Notes under the pieces: generated by a model
Databases searched by the model: none
Told to the model about the DNA's origin: nothing
The model's input: only the letters and a program-made list of their open reading frames with translations
Position numbers and translations under genes: made by a program
Source of the DNA: Streptomyces physcomitrii
GTDB lineage: Bacteria > Actinomycetota > Actinomycetes > Streptomycetales > Streptomycetaceae
Length of the DNA: 64,000 nucleotides
Assembly (NCBI RefSeq): GCF_012273655.1
Contig: NZ_JAAWWP010000005.1
Location: 1 to 64,000 of the forward strand
Direction: 5' to 3'
Shown: positions 50,895 through 60,611 of the stretch, one piece after another
Position numbering within the stretch: position 1 is the stretch's first letter
How the letters are laid out: every line of letters begins with the position of its first letter

Positions 50895-53501
50895 ATGGCA
50901 TTCAATCACTTACAAGCGGGCATGCACGACGCCTTCTGCCCATTGTCCGGCACGTCAGTGACAGACTCGGTGCCGATGGCCGAGAATCATCCTGCCCGTA
51001 CAGGCCAGGACCACACTCCGAAACGGCTCGACCCGAAGGCGGTCCTGGACCGCCTGGCACCGGGCCCGAGCCGCACTTCGCGCATCACCCATACGGAGCA
51101 CTTGCCCCCTCGTGCGGGCCGCCATGCAGTGTGGCCCGACCGCATCCGGCCAGAGATCATCGCCGCGGTGCAGTCCGCCGGAATCGAGCACCCCTGGGTG
51201 CACCAGGCCGAGGCCGCCGAGCACGCCCTGGACGGGAACTCCGTCGTCGTCGCCACCGGTACGGCCTCCGGCAAGTCGCTCGCCTACCTGGTACCGGTGC
51301 TCAGCACCCTCCTGGACGGCTCCGAGGCCCCCAACGGGCGGGGCGCGACCGCGCTGTACCTGGCGCCCACCAAGGCCCTCGCCGCCGACCAGTGCCGTGC
51401 CGTGAAGGAGCTGGCCGACCCGCTCGGCAAGGCCGTCCGGCCCGCCGTGTACGACGGCGACACCCCCGTCGAGGAGCGCGAGTGGGTGCGCCAGTACGCC
51501 AACTACGTGCTGACCAACCCGGACATGCTGCACCGCGGCATCCTCCCCTCCCACCCCCGCTGGTCCTCCTTCCTGCGCGCCCTGCGCTTCGTGGTCGTCG
51601 ACGAGTGCCACACCTACCGGGGCGTCTTCGGCTCGCACGTCGCCCAGGTGCTGCGCCGCCTCCGCCGCCTGTGCGCCCGCTACGGCTCCGAGCCCGTCTT
51701 CCTCCTCGCCTCGGCGACCGCCGCCGAGCCCTCCGTCGCCGCGGGCCGCCTCACCGGCCTGGAGGTGCGCGAGGTCGCCGACGACGCCTCCCCCCGCGGC
51801 GAACTCGTCTTCGCCCTCTGGGAGCCCCCGCTCACCGACCTGCGCGGCGAGAAGGGCGCCCCGGTCCGGCGCACCGCCACCGCCGAGACCGCCGAGCTGC
51901 TCACCGACCTGACCGTGCAGGGCGTGCGCTCGGTCGCCTTCGTACGGTCCCGCCGCGGGGCGGAGCTCATCTCCGTCATCGCCCAGGAACGCCTGGCCGA
52001 GGTCGACCGCGCCCTGTCCCGGCGCGTGGCCGCCTACCGTGGCGGCTATCTGCCCGAGGAGCGCCGGAGTCTCGAAAGGGCCCTGCACTCGGGCGAGTTG
52101 CTCGGTCTCGCCGCCACCACCGCCCTGGAACTCGGCGTCGACGTCAGCGGGCTGGACGCCGTCCTCATCGCCGGGTACCCGGGCACCCGCGCCTCGCTGT
52201 GGCAGCAGGCGGGCCGCGCGGGACGCTCCGGCGAGGGCGCCCTGGCCGTGCTCGTCGCCCGGGACGACCCGCTGGACACCTATCTGGTGCACCATCCCGA
52301 GGCGCTCTTCCGGCGCCCCGTCGAGTCGACCGTCCTGGACCCCGACAACCCCTACGTCCTCGCCCCCCACCTCTGCGCGGCGGCGGCCGAACTCCCCCTG
52401 GCCGACGAGGACCTGGCTCTCTTCGGCCCCGCGGCACCGGGCTTGATGCCGCAGCTCGAAGCCGCCCGGCTGCTGCGCCGCCGCGCCCGCGCCTGGCACT
52501 GGACGCGCCGGGAACGCGCCGCCGACCTCACCGGCATACGCGGGGAGAGCGGCAGCCCGGTGCAGATCGTCGAGGAGGGCACCGGCCGCCTCCTCGGCAC
52601 GGTGGACGCCTCGGCCGCGCACGGCACCGTCCACGAGGGCGCGGTCCACCTGCACCAGGGCCGCACCTACCTGGTCCGGCGCCTGGACCTGGAGGACGCG
52701 GTGGCCCTGGTGGAGGAGGCCAGCCCGCCGTATTCGACGGTGGCACGGGACACCACCGCGGTCTCCGTCCTGGAGACCGAGACCGAAGTCCCCTGGGGCG
52801 AGGGCCGCCTGTGCTACGGCTCCGTCGAAGTCACCCACCAGGTCGTCTCCTTCCTCCGCCGCAGGCTGCTCACCGGCGAGGTGCTCGGCGAGACCAAGCT
52901 CGACCTGCCTCCCCGCACCCTGCGGACCCGGGCCGTCTGGTGGACGGTGACCGAGGACCAACTGGACGCCGCCCGGGTCCCACCGGAGATCCTGGGCGGT
53001 GCCCTGCACGCCGCCGAGCACGCCTCGATCGGCATGCTCCCGATCTTCGCCACCTGTGACCGCTGGGACATCGGCGGCGTCTCGGTGCCCCTGCATCCCG
53101 ACACCCTGCTGCCCACGGTGTTCGTCTACGACGGCCACCCCGGCGGGGCGGGCTTCGCCGAACGGGCCTTCCACACGGCCCGCGACTGGCTGACGGCCAC
53201 GCGCGAGGCGATCACCTCCTGCGAGTGCGAGAGCGGCTGCCCGTCCTGCATCCAGTCCCCCAAGTGCGGCAACGGCAACGACCCCCTGCACAAGGCGGGC
53301 GCGGTCCGACTCCTGACGGTGCTGCTGCGGGGTGCGGGGGCGGAGACCGGGACCGAGACGGCGACCGAGGCCCCGGCGGAAACGGGGGCGGAGACGGGGG
53401 CTCTGACGGAGATAGACGCCGAGCCGAGCGGTACGGAGATCGACGCCGAGCCCAGCGATGTGGTGGCCGGGGGCGGAGGGCCTCAGTCCGGGGCCGGTTG
53501 A
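50895..53501 (+). CDS. DEAD/DEAH-box helicase with C-terminal Cys cluster (MrfA/YprA-like)
   Basis: 868 residues from ATG 50895. Motif [11 protein letters not shown] (about 122), motif II DECH (about 235), SAT motif III (about 275), QQAGRAGR motif VI (about 435). Long C-terminal domain with the four-Cys pattern [16 protein letters not shown] (about 775-790), as in MrfA/YprA helicases, which bind Zn and work with an exonuclease in mitomycin-type DNA repair. Tail is a Glu/Thr/Ala-rich disordered repeat. Next to bldG and divergent from it, as in other Streptomyces. Confidence 0.92.
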   Translation: MAFNHLQAGMHDAFCPLSGTSVTDSVPMAENHPARTGQDHTPKRLDPKAVLDRLAPGPSRTSRITHTEHLPPRAGRHAVWPDRIRPEIIAAVQSAGIEHPWVHQAEAAEHALDGNSVVVATGTASGKSLAYLVPVLSTLLDGSEAPNGRGATALYLAPTKALAADQCRAVKELADPLGKAVRPAVYDGDTPVEEREWVRQYANYVLTNPDMLHRGILPSHPRWSSFLRALRFVVVDECHTYRGVFGSHVAQVLRRLRRLCARYGSEPVFLLASATAAEPSVAAGRLTGLEVREVADDASPRGELVFALWEPPLTDLRGEKGAPVRRTATAETAELLTDLTVQGVRSVAFVRSRRGAELISVIAQERLAEVDRALSRRVAAYRGGYLPEERRSLERALHSGELLGLAATTALELGVDVSGLDAVLIAGYPGTRASLWQQAGRAGRSGEGALAVLVARDDPLDTYLVHHPEALFRRPVESTVLDPDNPYVLAPHLCAAAAELPLADEDLALFGPAAPGLMPQLEAARLLRRRARAWHWTRRERAADLTGIRGESGSPVQIVEEGTGRLLGTVDASAAHGTVHEGAVHLHQGRTYLVRRLDLEDAVALVEEASPPYSTVARDTTAVSVLETETEVPWGEGRLCYGSVEVTHQVVSFLRRRLLTGEVLGETKLDLPPRTLRTRAVWWTVTEDQLDAARVPPEILGGALHAAEHASIGMLPIFATCDRWDIGGVSVPLHPDTLLPTVFVYDGHPGGAGFAERAFHTARDWLTATREAITSCECESGCPSCIQSPKCGNGNDPLHKAGAVRLLTVLLRGAGAETGTETATEAPAETGAETGALTEIDAEPSGTEIDAEPSDVVAGGGGPQSGAG

Positions 53502-54167
53502 GGGCAGTCCGCGAGCGGGCGGGCTTCGCCTACGGGCGGGCCGCCGTGTCCGTGCGCACTTCTGTACATGCCTCCCTGTCCGCATGGCCGCCGTGTCCGT
53601 GCGCTCCTCTGTGCATGCCTCCCTGTCCTTTGGGCCTGTCTCCCTGTCCGTTGTGGATGGTTCCCTGTCCGTGCATGTGCCTGTGCAGGCCTCGCAGCCT
53701 GTTCGGATACGGCCGGGATCTGTGGCCGGTGTTTCCCGGTGATCCGTCGGTGCACCCGCCGGACCCGCCCTCGCTCGGGCTTCGGCGCGGAAGAAGCCCG
53801 CACCGGAAGCCGCGGTCACATCCGAGACCTCGCCTTGGACTTCGCACCGCAGGAGCCGGGCGCCCTGGGCGCGGGCCACTTCGGCGGCGCTCGCACAGGC
53901 GGGCTGCCGCCCCGCTCCGGCGTGGTCGGCGGCTGCCAGGGCCGCGAGGTCCGCGGCTCCGGCGGCCCGGTGGCGGACGACCATGGCCTGGCCCATCGCC
54001 AGGAAGGCTCCGCACACCACGCACAAGCAGGTAAGTGCCGCGAGGGCCCAGACCGTTGCCGAACCGCGGTCCCGCTGCGGGGGTGCACCGATGCCTTGCG
54101 GAGCGGCCCTGCCCGTCGGCCTACCGATGCGGGAGCCGCCCGCCCGCCGGTATCCCGTCTTCGTCAC
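53502..54167 (-). CDS. TadE-like secretory pilus protein (Rv3654c type) with lost stop codon
   Basis: From GTG 54167 (SD AGGAGAGCGGGGGCAG) the frame encodes GSATVWALAALTCLCVVCGAFLAMGQAMVVRH, a prepilin-like hydrophobic segment typical of Rv3654c/TadE-like proteins, then ADLAALAAADHA and a CASAAEVARA Cys helix. A normal protein would stop after ~125-140 residues; here the frame stays open through the helicase region to 50955 without a stop, so the end shown is arbitrary. The open part passes over 42-bp repeats at 53540-53628, which probably displaced the stop. Could be a frameshift or a stop-loss allele. Last gene of the Tad operon. Confidence 0.55.
53540..53628. repeat. 42-bp direct repeat pair
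   Basis: 53540-53581 and 53587-53628 share GCCGCCGTGTCCGTGCGC and TCTGT.CATGCCTCCCTGTCC with only a few differences (47-bp period). A third degenerate piece (TCCCTGTCCGTGCATG) follows near 53660. Confidence 0.75.
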
Positions 54168-54906
54168 CTGCCCCCGCTCTCCTGGCTGTTGTCGATGCCG
54201 TCCCGTTCGGTTCGTGAACGGCTGGGTCCTCGGCATGGGCGGATACGTCACCACCCATCACCACCCCGCCCTCTGCCTCGTTCCGTCCGAGACCGCCGTC
54301 CTGGTCGCGACTGCCGTTCTGCCCCGTGCCGCCGTTCCGCCCCCTGCCGCCGTTCCGCCCGGCGTCGCCGTACTGGCCCGCGTCGCCGTACTCGCCCGCG
54401 CTGCTGGGCCGACCTCTGTCGCCCATCCCGCCCATCCCGCCTATCTCGCCTTGCTCACCCGTGTCGCCGCGCTGCCCGACCATCTCCTCCGCGAAGGCCA
54501 CCGCCTCGTGCGTGAGCTGCACCGCCAGTGGGTCGGGCCCGGGCGAGGTCGCGGTGACCCTGACCTTCACGAGTTCGCCCTCGCGCCGGATCTCCACGCG
54601 GGCGTCCCGCGGCGCCGCTTCCTTCACCGCCGCGACGGTGGCCTCCTCGGGCTCCTGCCGTGCCGCGGCCCGAGCCCCCGCCCGGGCGGCGTCCACGCAC
54701 TGGAGCTGGGCCCCGGCGGCCAGGAGCAGCCACAGGAGGCCCGCGACGAAGGCCACCAGCACGGGCAGGACCACCGCGGTCTCGGCGGTGACGAGACCCT
54801 GGTCAGGGGCTCCCGGTCCCGCCCGGCGGCGCGGGGCTCCCCGTCCCGCCCGGTGGCGCGCGCCCTCCGCTTCCCGCCTGGGCCGCCGCCCGGCCTCACA
54901 GCGCAT
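54121..54906 (-). CDS. TadE-family minor pilin with collagen-like tail
   Basis: 261 residues. Basic, disordered start (1-37), then the TadE signature: GLVTAETAVVLPVLVAFVAGLLWLL (prepilin hydrophobic segment, about 38-62) and CVDAARAGARAAARQE. A beta-rich body to about 142. Unusually, residues about 144-214 are Gly-X-Y-like (GQRGDTGEQGEIGG, GDAGRNGGRGRNGG), followed by a charged end. Homologues are usually about half as long. Its 3' end overlaps the start of the next TadE-like gene by 47 nt. ATG start overlaps the upstream pilin gene's end. Confidence 0.75.
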   Translation of the reverse strand: MRCEAGRRPRREAEGARHRAGRGAPRRRAGPGAPDQGLVTAETAVVLPVLVAFVAGLLWLLLAAGAQLQCVDAARAGARAAARQEPEEATVAAVKEAAPRDARVEIRREGELVKVRVTATSPGPDPLAVQLTHEAVAFAEEMVGQRGDTGEQGEIGGMGGMGDRGRPSSAGEYGDAGQYGDAGRNGGRGRNGGTGQNGSRDQDGGLGRNEAEGGVVMGGDVSAHAEDPAVHEPNGTASTTARRAGAGDEDGIPAGGRLPHR

Positions 54907-55127
54907 GGAGCGCCTTCTCTACGATGTCCTGAAGTGCCTTGCGGGTCGCGGCACTTGTGATCACCTTGTAGAGCAGCCCCGCGAAGCCCACCGCCGCGAT
55001 CAGGCCCATCGCGTACTCCGAGGTGACCATTCCCGCGTCCCGGCACCGGGCTCGCGCCCTTACGGCCCGCACGCGTACGCCCGTCCTCCGCGCTCCGTAC
55101 ATCGCTCGGTACATCTCAACCCCCATG
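54896..55127 (-). CDS. Flp-type pilin (DUF4244)
   Basis: Short basic leader, then MVTSEYAMGLIAAVGFAGLLYKVITSA, the major-pilin-like hydrophobic helix with Glu+5, as in Flp and DUF4244 prepilins. About 76 residues from ATG 55127 (or 72 from ATG 55115, which has ATGGGGGTTGAG before it). Processed by a prepilin peptidase and assembled by TadA/B/C. It would be the main subunit of the fibre. Confidence 0.85.
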
Positions 55128-55299
55128 AATGAACCCCTGTCCTGCGTCGCTGTCTCGGTTCTCTGATCTCTGTCTCGGGCGGCCGTCTCGGGCCGCTGGT
55201 CCCGGATCGCTGTCTCCGCGGATCCGCGGAGGTCGCGCTGTCGCCGCCTCCGCCGCGGTGCCCGCGTCGGGGGCACCGCCCCCGCCGGAGCGCGTACGG

Positions 55300-56076
55300 T
55301 CATCCGCCGCCTGCGCTCAACAACCCACCCGCCAGCCCGATGACCACGGGCAGCACCCCGATCGCCACGAAGGCGGGCAGGAAGCACAGGCCGACGGGAG
55401 CGGTGACGAGGACCGCGGCGCGGCGGGCGCGGGCGGTGGCCGCGCGTCCCCACTCGGCACGGGTCTCAGCCGCCAGGCGGGCCGCCGCCTCGGCAGCCGG
55501 GGCACCCGACTCGCCCGCGCGCTCCAGGAGCCGAGCCAGCGGTCTCGCCCCCGGCAGCGTCGCGAGCCGCTGCCAGGCGCCGGTGTGGCCGCCGCCGAGG
55601 CGCAGTTGGGCCGCGCCGGAGGACAGGCGTGTCCCCACCGGGCCGTCCATCGACTCCCCCACCGCCTGCGCCGCCTCCACCGGGGCGGCTCCGGCGGCGA
55701 TGCAGGCGGCCAGCAGGTCGGCGGCCAGCGGGAGTTCCCGTGCGGCGCGTGCCGCGTCGAAGTCCGGCTCCGGGCCGGGCCCGCGCTGCCGCCGCCAGCA
55801 CAGCCAGCCACCCGCCAGACCCGCCAGGAGTCCCAGCGGGCCGCCCAACACCACATACCCGGCACAGACCGCTCCGACCACCGGCACCCAGCGCCGCAGC
55901 ACCGCGCGGCTCCGGGCCGACCGCGCTCCCGGGCGCGGCTTCGTCCGTACGCCCAGGACCGCTGTCAGGCGGCGCCTGCTGTGCCGCCGACGCCTCCGCT
56001 CCGTTGTCGAGGCCACCATGCACCAGGCCACTGTCATCACGCACAAGACCACCCCCAGGCTGTGGATAACTTTCAT
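55300..56076 (-). CDS. tadC: Type II secretion F-domain protein, TadC-like
   Basis: 258 residues with T2SSF topology: membrane segments near the N-terminus (about 5-25, 67-90) and two at the C-terminus (VTAPVGLCFLPAFVAIGVLPVV), plus cytoplasmic helices. Inner-membrane platform of the pilus machine, working with TadB and the ATPase TadA. Gene start at ATG 56076 overlaps the tadB end (56073). Arg-rich loop RRRRRHSRRR is normal for the family. Confidence 0.85.
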   Translation of the reverse strand: MKVIHSLGVVLCVMTVAWCMVASTTERRRRRHSRRRLTAVLGVRTKPRPGARSARSRAVLRRWVPVVGAVCAGYVVLGGPLGLLAGLAGGWLCWRRQRGPGPEPDFDAARAARELPLAADLLAACIAAGAAPVEAAQAVGESMDGPVGTRLSSGAAQLRLGGGHTGAWQRLATLPGARPLARLLERAGESGAPAAEAAARLAAETRAEWGRAATARARRAAVLVTAPVGLCFLPAFVAIGVLPVVIGLAGGLLSAGGG

Positions 56077-56936
56077 TGCTCTTCCGCTCCGCGCACGATC
56101 CGCAGCGCCCACCAGAGGCCCGCGGCCTCCAGCGAGACCCCCACGGCGAGGCAGGCGAGGCCCGCCGGGCGGTGCAGCAGGACGTCCAGCGGGCGCGCGC
56201 CGAGGGCGCTGCCGAGGAGCAGTCCCATCACCGGAAGCCCGGCGAGCAGCGCCGCGGTCGATCTGGCTCCGGCCAACTGGGCGCGGAGTTCGGCTCGTTG
56301 GGCCCGCTCCTCGCGCAGGGCCCGCTCCAGCCGCTGTACGCCCGCGGCCAGGCCCGCTCCCCGGTCCACGGCCACCCGCCAGCAGGCGGCCAGTCCGAGC
56401 AGGCCCTCGGCGCCCTCCTGCCGCGCGGCCGTCCGCAGGGCCGCCGGGACGTCGCCGCCGAAGCGTGCCGCGGCGATCACCGGCGCCCGTGCCGCGCCCA
56501 GGCCGCCGGTCTCCCGGGCGGCGAGGACGAGGGCACCGGGCGGCTGCCGTCCGGCACGCACCTCGCCCGCGAAGACTCCGCAGAGCGCGACCACCGCCTC
56601 GGCCCCGCGCTCCCGCCGGGCGCGTGCGGCCGAGGTGCGCAGGCCGTGCCGTACCGCCGGAAGGCACAGGCCGCCGAGGACCAGGGGCAGCGGCGAGCGC
56701 CCGAGCAGCGCGAGCGCGGCGGCGGCCACCAGGCACCACCACTCGCCGCCCGCCCGGCCCCGCAGCCGTGGCGTCAGCCGCTCGCGCAGCAGGCGGCCCG
56801 GCGCGAAACCGGTCCGCGCCCCGCACAGTCGGCGGAGTCTGCGCACCCCGGTGCGTGACCCGGTGGCCAGCCAGGCGGCCCCACCGGCGCAGCAGGCTCC
56901 GGCACAGGCCGCGCCCCACACCCCGCCCTGGCTCAT
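56073..56936 (-). CDS. tadB: Type II secretion F-domain protein, TadB-like
   Basis: 287 residues, with hydrophobic segments at the N-terminus, around 72-90, and two at the end (TAALLAGLPVMGLLLGSAL; LACLAVGVSLEAAGLWWAL). Second platform protein of the Tad system. Its ATG overlaps the tadA stop (ATGA), and its stop overlaps the start of tadC, showing tight translational coupling. Confidence 0.85.
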   Translation of the reverse strand: MSQGGVWGAACAGACCAGGAAWLATGSRTGVRRLRRLCGARTGFAPGRLLRERLTPRLRGRAGGEWWCLVAAAALALLGRSPLPLVLGGLCLPAVRHGLRTSAARARRERGAEAVVALCGVFAGEVRAGRQPPGALVLAARETGGLGAARAPVIAAARFGGDVPAALRTAARQEGAEGLLGLAACWRVAVDRGAGLAAGVQRLERALREERAQRAELRAQLAGARSTAALLAGLPVMGLLLGSALGARPLDVLLHRPAGLACLAVGVSLEAAGLWWALRIVRGAEEQ

Positions 56937-58096
56937 GAGGCGCCCTTCAGGAGGAGTGCTTCGAGCCGGGGCCAGCCCGCCTCGTAGGAGAAGCCCTTGG
57001 TGCCCCAGCGGAGCGCGGGGACGGTCTCGACGAGTCCGGAGGCATCCCGTCTGAGGACATGCACCTCGGCGAGGCGTCTGCGACCGCCGCGGTCGCGGAC
57101 CAGGTGGATGACCACGGACAGGGCCGCGGCCAGCTGGCTGTGCAGTGCCGCCCGGTCCAGGCCCGCGGCGGTGCCGAGCGCTTCGAGGCGGGCCGGGACA
57201 TCGGCTGCCGCGTTGGCGTGCACGGTGCCGCAACCGCCCTCGTGCCCGGTGTTCAGCGCGGCCAGGAGGTGGACCACCTCGGGGCCGCGCACCTCGCCGA
57301 CCACCAGCCGGTCGGGGCGCATCCGCAGCGCCTGGCGCACCAGGTCCTGGAGGGTGACGAGTCCGGCCCCCTCCTGGTTTGCGGGCCGGGCTTCGAGGCG
57401 CACCACGTGCGGGTGCTCGGGGCGCAGTTCGGCGGAGTCCTCGGCGAGGACGATGCGTTCGCCGGGTCCGACCAGGCCGAGGAGGGCGGCGAGCAGGGTC
57501 GTCTTGCCCGAGCCGGTACCGCCGCTGATGAGATACGAGAGGCGGGCGTCGAGCAGTGCCCTGAGGATGCGGTCGCCGCCCGGTGGGACGGTGCCCGCGG
57601 CGACGAGTTCGTCCAGGGTGAACGCGCGGGGCCTGACCACCCTGAGGGCGAGGCAGGTCGCCCCGACCGCGACCGGTGGCAGCACCGCGTGCAGCCGGGT
57701 CCCGTCGGGCAGGCGGGCGTCCACCCAGGGCCGGGCGTCGTCGAGCCGGCGTCCCGCGACGGCGGCCAGGCGCTGGGCGAGGCGGCGCACGGTGGCGGCG
57801 TCGGGGAAGGTGACCTCGGTGAGTTCGAGTCCGGTGCCGCGGTCGACCCAGACGCGGTTCGGCGCCGAGACCAGTACGTCGGTCACCTCGGGATCGGCGA
57901 GCAGGCGGTCCAGCGGGCCGGCGCCGATCAGCTCCGCGCGCAGGCGGTCGGTGGTGCCGAGGACCTCGGCGTCGCCGAGAAGGCGGCCCTGGGCGCGCAG
58001 GGCCTCCGCGACCCGGGCCGGTGTCGGTTCGCAGCCGCTCTCGGCCAGCCACTGCCGCACCCCGTCCAGCATCTTCGCGCCGACGACCGCGCTCAT
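56933..58096 (-). CDS. tadA: Tad pilus assembly ATPase TadA/CpaF
   Basis: 387 residues. Walker A GGTGSGKTT (about 190-198), Asp box IVLAEDSAELR, Walker B RLVVGEVRGPE, His box ALNTGHEGGCGTVHAN: all features of secretion ATPase GspE/CpaF. Drives extension of Flp pili. Begins after the Ssd gene with overlapping start (ATGAGC). Confidence 0.94.
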   Translation of the reverse strand: MSAVVGAKMLDGVRQWLAESGCEPTPARVAEALRAQGRLLGDAEVLGTTDRLRAELIGAGPLDRLLADPEVTDVLVSAPNRVWVDRGTGLELTEVTFPDAATVRRLAQRLAAVAGRRLDDARPWVDARLPDGTRLHAVLPPVAVGATCLALRVVRPRAFTLDELVAAGTVPPGGDRILRALLDARLSYLISGGTGSGKTTLLAALLGLVGPGERIVLAEDSAELRPEHPHVVRLEARPANQEGAGLVTLQDLVRQALRMRPDRLVVGEVRGPEVVHLLAALNTGHEGGCGTVHANAAADVPARLEALGTAAGLDRAALHSQLAAALSVVIHLVRDRGGRRRLAEVHVLRRDASGLVETVPALRWGTKGFSYEAGWPRLEALLLKGAS

Positions 58097-59214
58097 GCCG
58101 CGCCTCCGGCCACCGGGACCTGCGCCCAGAACCGGCGGCTGAAGCGGGCCAGCGGTCCGCGCGCGTCGCCACCGGGTGGGCGCCCCTTCTCCTGTGCCGC
58201 CAACAGGCCCTTTTCGAGCGGTAGTTCACCCGCGAGCGGGAGTCCGAGCAGCTGGGCGACCTCATCGGCGGCGAGTCCGCCGACGCCGCTGGTGCCGTGC
58301 CCGGGCGGCGCCACCACCACCCGCAGATCGCGCAGCAGCATGCCCGCGGCGGCGGCGATGCGCTGGGCCGCGGCGACGGCGCGCAGCTCCGCCGGGACCA
58401 CGAGCAGGCCCAGGTCGAGCTGGGTGAGCACCTCGCCCGCGCTCTCGTCGACCCGCCTCGGCAGGTCCGCGACGACCACGCCGCCCCGCCTGCGGGCCGC
58501 GGCGAGCACCGCCCGTACCGCCTCGGGAGCGACGCTGACGGTCTCCCCGCGGTCCCAGCTCAGGACGCGCAGCGAGTGCAGTTCGGGGAGGGACTCCTCC
58601 AGGGCGTTGCCGCCGACCCGGCCGCGGGACTCGGTGAAGGCGGGCCATCTCAGCCCTTCGGCGCCCTCGCCGCCGAGGAGTACGTCGAGGCCGCCGCCGA
58701 GTGGATCGGCGTCGACGAGCAGGGTGCGCCGCCCGTCCCGTGCCGCGGTCACGGCCAGGGCGCAGGCCAGGGTGGAGGCCCCGGCGCCGCCCCGGCCGCC
58801 GAGGACGCCGACCGTGAACGCCGGGCGGCCGGTGCCCTCCGCGGCGTCGGCGATGCGGTCCACCAGCCACCGCTCGTCCCCCGGCAGCACCAGCACATGG
58901 TCGGCGCCGATCTCGACCCCTCGCCGCCAGACGCCCGCGTCGTCCTGGTCCCGGCCGACCAGGACCACTCCGCCTCTGCGGCGGGCCGAGCGCACCCGGC
59001 CCGCCGCGTCGTCCCCGACCAGGACGAGTGGAGCGGACTCCCAGGTGCCGCGCGCCGGGGGCACGCCGTGGTGCACCACCGGGCGCTCCGCTCCCGCCGC
59101 GGCGCACAGCCGCAGCAGGTCGTCGAGGAGCGCCATGTCCTCGGTGACGATCAGCGGTCCGTCCCGGCGTCCCTCGGCCGCCGGACGGTGCTCGTGCACC
59201 CCGGTTCCTGCCAT
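58093..59214 (-). CDS. CpaE/Ssd-like MinD-family protein of the Tad operon
   Basis: 373 residues from ATG 59214 (GGCGGGAGAC before it). N-terminal receiver-like part (about 20-130), then a MinD-type domain with GGRGGAGAST (about 145-154, Lys of the deviant P-loop absent: GAGAST) and DADPLGGGLDVLLGG. Such proteins, called Ssd or CpaE-like, direct Tad machinery placement and affect septation in mycobacteria. The altered P-loop suggests that ATP binding is weak or lost. First gene of the operon. Confidence 0.85.
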   Translation of the reverse strand: MAGTGVHEHRPAAEGRRDGPLIVTEDMALLDDLLRLCAAAGAERPVVHHGVPPARGTWESAPLVLVGDDAAGRVRSARRRGGVVLVGRDQDDAGVWRRGVEIGADHVLVLPGDERWLVDRIADAAEGTGRPAFTVGVLGGRGGAGASTLACALAVTAARDGRRTLLVDADPLGGGLDVLLGGEGAEGLRWPAFTESRGRVGGNALEESLPELHSLRVLSWDRGETVSVAPEAVRAVLAAARRRGGVVVADLPRRVDESAGEVLTQLDLGLLVVPAELRAVAAAQRIAAAAGMLLRDLRVVVAPPGHGTSGVGGLAADEVAQLLGLPLAGELPLEKGLLAAQEKGRPPGGDARGPLARFSRRFWAQVPVAGGAA

Positions 59215-59238
59215 GTCTCCCGCCCTTCGCCGCGTCCC

Positions 59239-59264
59239 CCGCGGGCTCCCCGTCGAGCCCGCGG
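59239..59264. other. Hairpin in the Tad operon leader
   Basis: Perfect 10-bp arms CCGCGGGCTC / GAGCCCGCGG with CCCGTC loop, 25 bp upstream of the Ssd ATG. Could act in the mRNA leader. Confidence 0.6.
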
Positions 59265-59620
59265 CCCTGGCCGGCAAAAGGACGGGCGGACGGTTTTCGC
59301 CGGGCCCCGAATCCCTTGGGACATCCGGGCCACGGCAAACCGAACCGCTCGTGAACTTCGCAAGCAGGACGCGCAGGAATCACCGTGCAGGCATCCGGGA
59401 AATCTTGTGGATCTTGGTAAAAACCTGTGGATAACTCGACGGAGGTGAATAACTCCCCGACCCGTTCGGGGGAGTCCGGAGCCTTATTCGGCACCCCGGA
59501 ACCCCTCACGCACAGTCACGGATCATGGTGAGGGCGGCGCCGGGCGCGCGAGGAGCGCGCGGACGCGCGTAGAGGGGAGCACCGCGGAGGCGATCGGAGG
59601 AAAACCCATCCGGACATGCG

Positions 59621-59654
59621 ACGACCCCCGCCGGGGGGGGAGAGCGGGGGTCGT
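59621..59654. terminator. GC-rich inverted repeat
   Basis: 11-bp arms ACGACCCCCGC / GCGGGGGTCGT around a 12-nt G-rich loop, upstream of the HAD gene. No U-tract. Confidence 0.5.
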
Positions 59655-59801
59655 CCCCACGGCCGACTCGGGGGGGGAGGAGCCGGACCGGGTTAGCACG
59701 GTCGCGAACGATCCGTGACCTTCATGGTGTACCCGAGGGCCTTCTCAGGCAAACACACGCGCCACACCTTACGCCGAATGGCGGGCGCATATGCTCAGCG
59801 T

Positions 59802-60611
59802 GTGGAAAACCACTCCTTGCCCCGGACAGCGGCCTTCTTCGACCTGGACAAGACGGTCATTGCCAAGTCGAGCACGCTCACCTTCAGCAAGTCCTTCTAC
59901 CAGGGAGGGCTCATCAATCGGAGGGCGGCGCTGCGTACCGCGTACACGCAGTTCGTCTTCCTCGTCGGCGGCGCCGACCACGACCAGATGGAGCGGATGC
60001 GCGCGTACCTGTCCGCGCTGTGCCGCGGATGGAACGTGCAGCAGGTGAAGGAGATCGTCGCCGAGACGCTGCACGACCTCATCGATCCGATCATCTACGA
60101 GGAGGCGGCCTCCCTCATCGAGGAGCACCACACCGCGGGCCGGGACGTGGTGATCGTCTCCACCTCCGGCGCCGAGGTCGTGGAGCCCATCGGTGAACTG
60201 CTCGGCGCCGACCGGGTCGTCGCGACCCGGATGGTCGTGGGCGAGGACGGCTGCTTCACCGGCGAGATCGCCTACTACGCCTACGGCCCCACCAAGGCGG
60301 AGGCCGTCCGCGAGCTCGCCGAATCGGAGGGGTACGACCTGGCGCGCAGCTACGCCTACAGCGACTCGGCGACCGACCTCCCGCTGCTCGAATCGGTCGG
60401 CCGTCCGCACGCGGTCAACCCCGACAAGACGCTGCGGCGGGAGGCCGCCGCCCGCGAGTGGCCCGTACTCGACTTCCACCGGCCGGTGCGCCTCAAGCAG
60501 CGGATCCCGGTGCCGCCGCGCCCCGCCCTGATGGCGGCGGCAGCGGTGGGCGCGGCGGCGGCCACGGCCGGGATCGTCTGGTACGCGAGCCGACGCCGCG
60601 GGACCGTCTGA
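59802..60611 (+). CDS. HAD-IB phosphatase (SerB/CicA-like) with C-terminal membrane segment
   Basis: 269 residues from GTG 59802 (ATG 59778 is possible). HAD motif I FFDLDKT, motif II VSTSGAEVVEP, motif III/IV YSDSATDLPLL. Subclass IB, related to phosphoserine phosphatase-like and lysophosphatidate phosphatase-like hydrolases. A hydrophobic C-terminal segment (ALMAAAAVGAAAATAGIVWYA) would anchor it to the membrane. The substrate is unknown. The same gene lies at this chromosomal place in other Streptomyces and has been linked to differentiation. Confidence 0.82.
   Translation: MENHSLPRTAAFFDLDKTVIAKSSTLTFSKSFYQGGLINRRAALRTAYTQFVFLVGGADHDQMERMRAYLSALCRGWNVQQVKEIVAETLHDLIDPIIYEEAASLIEEHHTAGRDVVIVSTSGAEVVEPIGELLGADRVVATRMVVGEDGCFTGEIAYYAYGPTKAEAVRELAESEGYDLARSYAYSDSATDLPLLESVGRPHAVNPDKTLRREAAAREWPVLDFHRPVRLKQRIPVPPRPALMAAAAVGAAAATAGIVWYASRRRGTV

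Larger units (their letters stand above)
59215..59801. other. Divergent region between the Tad operon and the HAD gene
   Basis: About 590 bp with no gene. Contains the hairpin above, a run with AT-rich patches (GTGGATAACTCGACGGAGG near 59430), and a second inverted repeat ACGACCCCCGC / GCGGGGGTCGT at 59621-59654 with GGGGGGGG in between, which may be a terminator or insulator. Confidence 0.5.
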
